From NCBI GenBank assembly GCA_014859985.1, contig JACZKN010000578.1, forward strand, positions 1 to 6,036: a stretch of DNA of 6,036 nt, read 5' to 3'. The stretch comes from Candidatus Krumholzibacteriia bacterium (GTDB lineage: Bacteria > Krumholzibacteriota > Krumholzibacteriia > LZORAL124-64-63). The notes under the pieces were generated by a model. The model ran no database searches and was not told the origin of the DNA. It was given only the letters and a program-made list of their open reading frames with translations. A program made the translations under genes and the position numbers. Shown here piece after piece: positions 1-6,036 of the stretch. Position 1 is the first letter of the stretch, and each line of letters begins with the position of its first letter.

Positions 1-192
1 GCCGTCGACGTGGCGGCCTGGTCGCGGGAGCAGGCCGGGCCCGTCACCAGCGGCGTGCTGTGGCGGCTGGTGCTCGCGGTGCCGCCCGCCGAGGCCGCCG
101 CCCTGGGCGACACCCTGGCCGTGGCGCGGGAGCGCAAACGCGGCCTGCTGATCAACCCCCACATGGAGGCCTGGCGCGCCGTCGTCCGCTGA
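1..192 (+). CDS. 3' end of an unidentified protein gene (5' truncated)
   Basis: The frame is open from the first base of the window and stops at TGA 190-192, giving the last 63 residues of a protein whose start lies outside the window. I do not recognise the family. The tail has a hydrophobic strand-like segment (LWRLVLAVPP), an Ala-rich helix-like segment, a basic patch (RERKR), and ends with GLLINPHMEAWRAVVR. There is no signal peptide, membrane span or cysteine in the visible part. Codon use (GC at nearly every third position) matches the genes downstream, which supports it being a real coding sequence. It lies 36 nt before purF on the same strand, so it is probably the preceding gene of the same operon. 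PurL is a common neighbour of purF, but I see nothing in this tail that identifies it as PurL. An internal GTG at 10 could open the frame, but a protein that short is less likely than a truncated longer one. Confidence 0.6.
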   Translation, partial: AVDVAAWSREQAGPVTSGVLWRLVLAVPPAEAAALGDTLAVARERKRGLLINPHMEAWRAVVR

Positions 193-217
193 GGCGGCGA
201 CGGGCGGGGTACTCGGC

Positions 218-223
218 AGGGAG
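218..223 (+). promoter_or_regulatory. Ribosome binding site of purF
   Basis: AGGGAG lies 5 nt upstream of the ATG at 229, a good Shine-Dalgarno match at normal spacing. It fixes the purF start. The rest of the 36-nt spacer (193-228) shows no hairpin, no promoter boxes and no room for a purine riboswitch, so purF is probably transcribed from further upstream. Confidence 0.7.
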
Positions 224-228
224 CAGCG

Positions 229-1692
229 ATGATCGACGAGAGGCACTGGCGCGAGGAATGCGGCGTGGTCGGCATCGCCGGCCTCGACGGCGCGGCCGAA
301 CTGGCCAGCCTGGCTCTGCACGCCCTGCAGCACCGCGGCCAGGAGAGCGCGGGCATCACCGTCGCGGACGGCCACCGCCTGCTGACCCACAAGGGTATGG
401 GCCTGGTGGCCGAGGTCTTCGACGAGGCCACGACGCGCACCCTGGCCGGCACCTACGCCATCGGCCACGTGCGCTACAGCACCTCCGGTACCAGCAATCT
501 CCTGAATGCCCAGCCGCTGCAGGTGGCCAGCCACCGCGGCACGATGAGCCTGGCCCACAACGGGAACCTGGTGAACGCGCCTGAACTGCGGCGGGAGATG
601 GAGCTGGAGGGTTCCATCTTCGCCACCACCAGCGACAGCGAGGTCATCCTGCACCTGGTGGCCCGCAGCAAGGCGCCGTCGCTGGAGGAGGCCCTGCTCG
701 AGGTGCTGCCGCGGGTCAAGGGCGCCTATTCGCTGGTGGTGATGACCCGGGACCAGCTGCTGGCGGTGCGGGATCCCAGCGGTTTCCGGCCCCTTTGCCT
801 CGGGCGCTACGGCGACCGCTACGTGGTGGCCAGCGAGAGCTGCGCCTTCGACATCATCGGCGCCAAGTACCAGCGCGACATCGAGCCCGGAGAACTGATC
901 GTCATGGGCGACGGCGAACTCTCGAGCCGCTTCCTGCCCGTCGACGCCCCGGAGAAGCGCTGCGTGTTCGAGCACGTCTACTTCTCGCGCCCTGACAGCC
1001 GCATCTTCGGCCAGAGCGTGGAGGAGGCCCGCCGCAAGAGCGGCATGATCCTGGGCCGCGAGGCCCCCGCCGACGCGGACCTGGTCTGCGCCGTGCCCGA
1101 CTCCAGCAACACCGCCGCCCTGGGCTACGCCCAGGCCACGGGCATCCCCTTCGAGCTGGCGCTGATCCGCAACCACTACGTGGGCCGCACCTTCATCTCG
1201 CCGGCGCAGAAGGTGCGGGACATGTCCGTCCGCATTAAATTCAACCCGGTGGCCCACGTGCTCGAGGGCCGGCGGGTGGTGGTGGTGGACGATTCCATCG
1301 TCCGCGGCACGACCATGCGCAAGCTGGTCAAGCTGATCCGCCAGGCCGGCGCGGTCGAAGTGCATCTGCGCATCGCCTCGCCGCCGGTCACCAACCCGTG
1401 CTTCTACGGGATCGACACGCCGGTCAGGGCCGAACTCATCGCCTCGAGCCACACGGTGGACGAGATCGCCACCTACCTGAGGGTCGATTCGCTGGCCTAC
1501 CTGTCCCTGGCCGGCCTGATGGAGGCCGCCGGCGACGGCGACCGCTACTGCGACGCCTGTTTCACCGGCAACTACCCGGTGTCGTTCGCGGCCGGGACCG
1601 GCAAGGACGTGTTCGACCGGCAGGTCGCCGGCCGCGACGTCCAGGTCAAGCCGCTGCTCCCGGGCACGGGCCCGGATCGGGGAAGCGACTGA
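229..1692 (+). CDS. purF: Amidophosphoribosyltransferase (glutamine PRPP amidotransferase), 4Fe-4S type
   Basis: PurF transfers ammonia from glutamine to PRPP to give 5-phosphoribosylamine, the committed first step of cytoplasmic purine synthesis. The 487-residue length is close to the Bacillus enzyme. The N-terminal Ntn glutaminase domain begins with EECGVVGI. Cys11 would become the N-terminal nucleophile after removal of a 10-residue propeptide, as in the Bacillus-type precursor. Further glutaminase motifs are GHVRYST (Arg82), HNGN (110-113) and TSDSE (134-138). The phosphoribosyltransferase domain has the PRPP loop VVVVDDSIVRGTT at 350-362. Cys245, Cys391, Cys441 and Cys444 match the four 4Fe-4S ligands of the Bacillus subtilis enzyme, so this is the oxygen-sensitive, cluster-bearing form rather than the E. 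coli form. The ATG at 229 is preferred because it has a strong RBS and gives the right propeptide length. The stop is separated by one base from the next gene's GTG, implying translational coupling. Allosteric control by AMP/GMP is known for the family; no DNA-level regulation is visible. The gene looks intact. Confidence 0.97.
   Translation: MIDERHWREECGVVGIAGLDGAAELASLALHALQHRGQESAGITVADGHRLLTHKGMGLVAEVFDEATTRTLAGTYAIGHVRYSTSGTSNLLNAQPLQVASHRGTMSLAHNGNLVNAPELRREMELEGSIFATTSDSEVILHLVARSKAPSLEEALLEVLPRVKGAYSLVVMTRDQLLAVRDPSGFRPLCLGRYGDRYVVASESCAFDIIGAKYQRDIEPGELIVMGDGELSSRFLPVDAPEKRCVFEHVYFSRPDSRIFGQSVEEARRKSGMILGREAPADADLVCAVPDSSNTAALGYAQATGIPFELALIRNHYVGRTFISPAQKVRDMSVRIKFNPVAHVLEGRRVVVVDDSIVRGTTMRKLVKLIRQAGAVEVHLRIASPPVTNPCFYGIDTPVRAELIASSHTVDEIATYLRVDSLAYLSLAGLMEAAGDGDRYCDACFTGNYPVSFAAGTGKDVFDRQVAGRDVQVKPLLPGTGPDRGSD
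1679..1685 (+). promoter_or_regulatory. Probable ribosome binding site of the radical SAM gene, inside the purF 3' end
   Basis: GGGGAAG lies 8 nt before the GTG at 1694 and overlaps the last codons of purF. It is an imperfect Shine-Dalgarno match, but with the one-base gap after the purF stop (TGA-C-GTG) it supports coupled initiation at this GTG. Confidence 0.45.
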
Positions 1693-1693
1693 C

Positions 1694-4414
<2,721 letters not shown>

Positions 4415-4432
4415 GCCGCAGCCCGGCAGCAT

Positions 4433-6036
4433 ATGAAGAAAGAAATCGTCATCAACTCGTCTCCCCACGAGATCCGCATCGCCATGCTCGAGGACGGCGA
4501 ACTGGTGGAACTGCTGGTGGAGCGCGCCGACGCCAAGCGGATCGTCGGCAACGTCTACAAGGGGAAGGTCTCCTCGGTCAAACCCGGCCTGCAGGCCGCC
4601 TTCGTGGACATCGGCCTGGAGCGCGCGGGCTTCCTGCACGCCTCGGACCTGGACCACGACGACAGCGAGGAGGAGGACGACGCCGGCAAGCCGCGCGGCG
4701 GCGGTGGCGGCGGCGGGGGCCGCGGCCGCGGCCGCTCCCACGCCGTCCCGGACATCGGCACCGTGCTGAAGGTCGGCGACCCCATCCTGGTGCAGGTCAC
4801 CAAGGAGCCCATCAGCACCAAGGGCCCGCGGCTGACCGCGGACATCAGCCTGCCGGGCCGCTACCTGGTGATGATGCCCAAGGGCCGGCACATCGGCGTC
4901 TCGCGCAAGATCGAGGACCGCCGCGAGCGGGTGCGCCTGAAGCAGTTGTTGCAGAAGCACCGCCCCGACGAGGGCGCCTTCATCATCCGCACCGCGGCGA
5001 CCAACGTCAGCGAGGAAGGCATCCACCAGGACGTCGACTACCTCAGCGACCTCTTCCGGAAGATCGACACCGCCAGCGCCCAGGCCGTCGCGCCCGCCCT
5101 CGTGCACGAGGACATCGGCATGGTGGTGGCGCTGATCCGCGACATCTTCAAGGAGGACACGTCCCGGCTGATCATCGACGATCGCGACGACTACGCCCGC
5201 CTGTCCCAGTACGTCAGGACCTTCGCGCCCGAGCTCAAGGACCGCATCCAGCTCTACAAGGGCGACCTGCCCATCTTCGACGAGTTCGACATCGAGGCCG
5301 AGCTCAAGCGGACCCTCGACAAGCGGGTCTGGATGAAGAAGGGCGGCTACCTGATCGTCGAGCCCACCGAGGCCCTGGTCTCCATCGACGTCAACACGGG
5401 CCGCTTCACCGGCAAGCGCAACCAGGAAGAGACGATCCTCCAGACCAACATGCTGGCGGCGCGCGAGGTGGCGCGTCAGCTGCGGCTGCGGGACGTCGGC
5501 GGCATCATCGTCATCGACTTCATCGACATGGCGAAGGCGAAGAATCGCGACATGGTGCTGAAGACGCTTCGCAAGGCTCTCGACGAGGACCGCACCAAGA
5601 GCTACGTCGTCGAGGTCTCGCCACTCGGGTTGGTCGAGATGACCCGCCAGAACGTGACCGAGGGCGTCCGCGAGATTCTCACCACCGAGTGCCCGACCTG
5701 CGGCGGCGAGGGGGTAGTCGAGTCGGCTGAGACCGTCTCGATTGAGGTCCAGCGCAGGCTGCGCGACCTGGTAACCGACAAGCCCGAGCCCGAGGCGCAT
5801 CTGATCCGGGTCAACCCGCACGTCGCCCAGGAGCTGCTCAAGGCCGACAGCGGGCTGCACGAGCTCGAGCAGGAGACCGGCAAGCACTTCCTCTTCGAGG
5901 GGGGCGAGGCGCTGCCGATCGCGACCTTCGAGGTCGCCGAGTCCGGCAGCAAGGAGGAGATCGAGCGCCGGGCGCTGCCGTTCGCACCGGGCGATGAGGT
6001 GCTGGTCTCGATCGAGGAACCGCACATGTACAACCA
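4433..6036 (+). CDS. rng: Ribonuclease G/E family endoribonuclease (3' end cut by the window edge)
   Basis: The frame stays open from ATG 4433 to the window end (534 complete codons, no stop). RNase E/G cleaves single-stranded RNA, prefers 5'-monophosphate ends, and acts in rRNA maturation and mRNA decay. The start MKKEIVINSS is typical of the family. An S1 region follows (GNVYKGKVSSVKPG from 39, FVDIG, then QVTKEP 121-126 and TKGPRLT 129-135), interrupted by an acidic and Gly/Arg-rich insert at about 74-103. IIRTAA with Arg186-Thr187 matches the 5' sensor pair Arg169-Thr170 of E. coli RNase E. Asp319 (IDVNTG) and Asp362 (IDFIDM) match metal ligands Asp303 and Asp346 with identical spacing, and Cys420-x-x-Cys423 (CPTC) matches the Zn-link Cys404/Cys407. 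The visible protein already exceeds the 489 residues of E. coli RNase G. Its last part (PGDEVLVSIEEPHMYN) looks like the start of a TRAM-like C-terminal extension seen in some non-enteric homologues. No clear Shine-Dalgarno sequence precedes the ATG, so initiation may depend on coupling to the upstream gene. I use rng because no RNase E scaffold region is visible; rne remains possible. Confidence 0.95.
   Translation, partial: MKKEIVINSSPHEIRIAMLEDGELVELLVERADAKRIVGNVYKGKVSSVKPGLQAAFVDIGLERAGFLHASDLDHDDSEEEDDAGKPRGGGGGGGGRGRGRSHAVPDIGTVLKVGDPILVQVTKEPISTKGPRLTADISLPGRYLVMMPKGRHIGVSRKIEDRRERVRLKQLLQKHRPDEGAFIIRTAATNVSEEGIHQDVDYLSDLFRKIDTASAQAVAPALVHEDIGMVVALIRDIFKEDTSRLIIDDRDDYARLSQYVRTFAPELKDRIQLYKGDLPIFDEFDIEAELKRTLDKRVWMKKGGYLIVEPTEALVSIDVNTGRFTGKRNQEETILQTNMLAAREVARQLRLRDVGGIIVIDFIDMAKAKNRDMVLKTLRKALDEDRTKSYVVEVSPLGLVEMTRQNVTEGVREILTTECPTCGGEGVVESAETVSIEVQRRLRDLVTDKPEPEAHLIRVNPHVAQELLKADSGLHELEQETGKHFLFEGGEALPIATFEVAESGSKEEIERRALPFAPGDEVLVSIEEPHMYN
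4694..4735 (+). repeat. GC-only low-complexity tract encoding the Gly/Arg run of the ribonuclease
   Basis: This tract is a run of GGN codons (eight consecutive glycines) followed by alternating CGC-GGC codons. It encodes an RGG-like segment at residues 88-101 of the RNase G/E protein. Bases 4718-4733 form a perfect 16-base palindrome (GGCCGCGGCCGCGGCC), including NotI-type octamers. It is most simply explained as codon-level low complexity inside the gene, prone to length change by slippage, but the palindrome could also fold in the mRNA near the 5' end of the coding region. Confidence 0.6.

Noticed and set aside
193..228. Purine riboswitch, PurR-type operator or promoter ahead of purF
   Set aside because: The spacer is only 36 nt, contains the ribosome binding site, and shows no hairpin, inverted repeat or -10/-35 pair. 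Any control element would have to lie upstream of the window.
60..584. Plus-strand 174-codon open frame spanning the upstream gene tail and the purF 5' end
   Set aside because: Its sequence is almost entirely Arg/Gly/Pro/Ala, and it overlaps the catalytic glutaminase region of PurF in another frame.
4718..4733. Perfect 16-base palindrome as a terminator or protein-binding site
   Set aside because: It sits inside the RNase coding sequence, has no following T-run, and follows from the alternating CGC-GGC codons of the Gly/Arg run.

Overview
The window is a compact, very GC-rich stretch of bacterial chromosome. It holds four co-directional protein genes on the + strand with almost no intergenic DNA: the 3' end of an unidentified gene (to 192), purF (229-1692), a two-part radical SAM fusion protein (1694-4414), and the 5' portion of an RNase G/E-family ribonuclease (4433 to the window edge). 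The gaps are 36, 1 and 18 nt. No terminator-like hairpin followed by a T-run is visible in them, so the four genes probably form one operon or read-through unit.

Third codon positions are almost always G or C, and the Leu/Ser codons TTA, CTA and TCA are absent from long stretches. The order of a radical SAM fusion (TIGR03960-type N-terminal part plus a TIGR03936/DUF2344-type C-terminal part) followed by an RNase G gene is known from several anaerobic or poorly cultivated bacterial phyla, such as deltaproteobacterial, Firmicutes and FCB-group relatives. PurF is of the Bacillus type, with four 4Fe-4S ligand cysteines. I cannot name a species. A high-GC bacterium outside the Enterobacteria, possibly a metagenome-derived lineage, is the most I can support.

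Region by region: 1-192 is a C-terminal fragment I could not assign. 193-228 is a short spacer carrying a good Shine-Dalgarno sequence for purF. PurF makes 5-phosphoribosylamine, the first committed step of purine synthesis, and looks complete and catalytically intact. The 906-residue radical SAM fusion starts with GTG one base after the purF stop. It has a CxxxCxxC cluster motif, a second four-cysteine motif, and an intact DUF2344-like domain after an Ala/Pro-rich linker; its substrate is not known to me. The RNase G/E gene has the S1 region, 5' sensor, DNase I-like metal-binding aspartates and Zn-link cysteines in register with E. coli RNase E. It carries an acidic plus Gly/Arg-rich insertion in its S1 region, and the window ends inside a C-terminal extension.

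The most interesting points are the link between the uncharacterised radical SAM fusion and the RNA-processing enzyme, and the RGG-like insertion in the ribonuclease. No mobile element, CRISPR array, tRNA or rRNA was seen.
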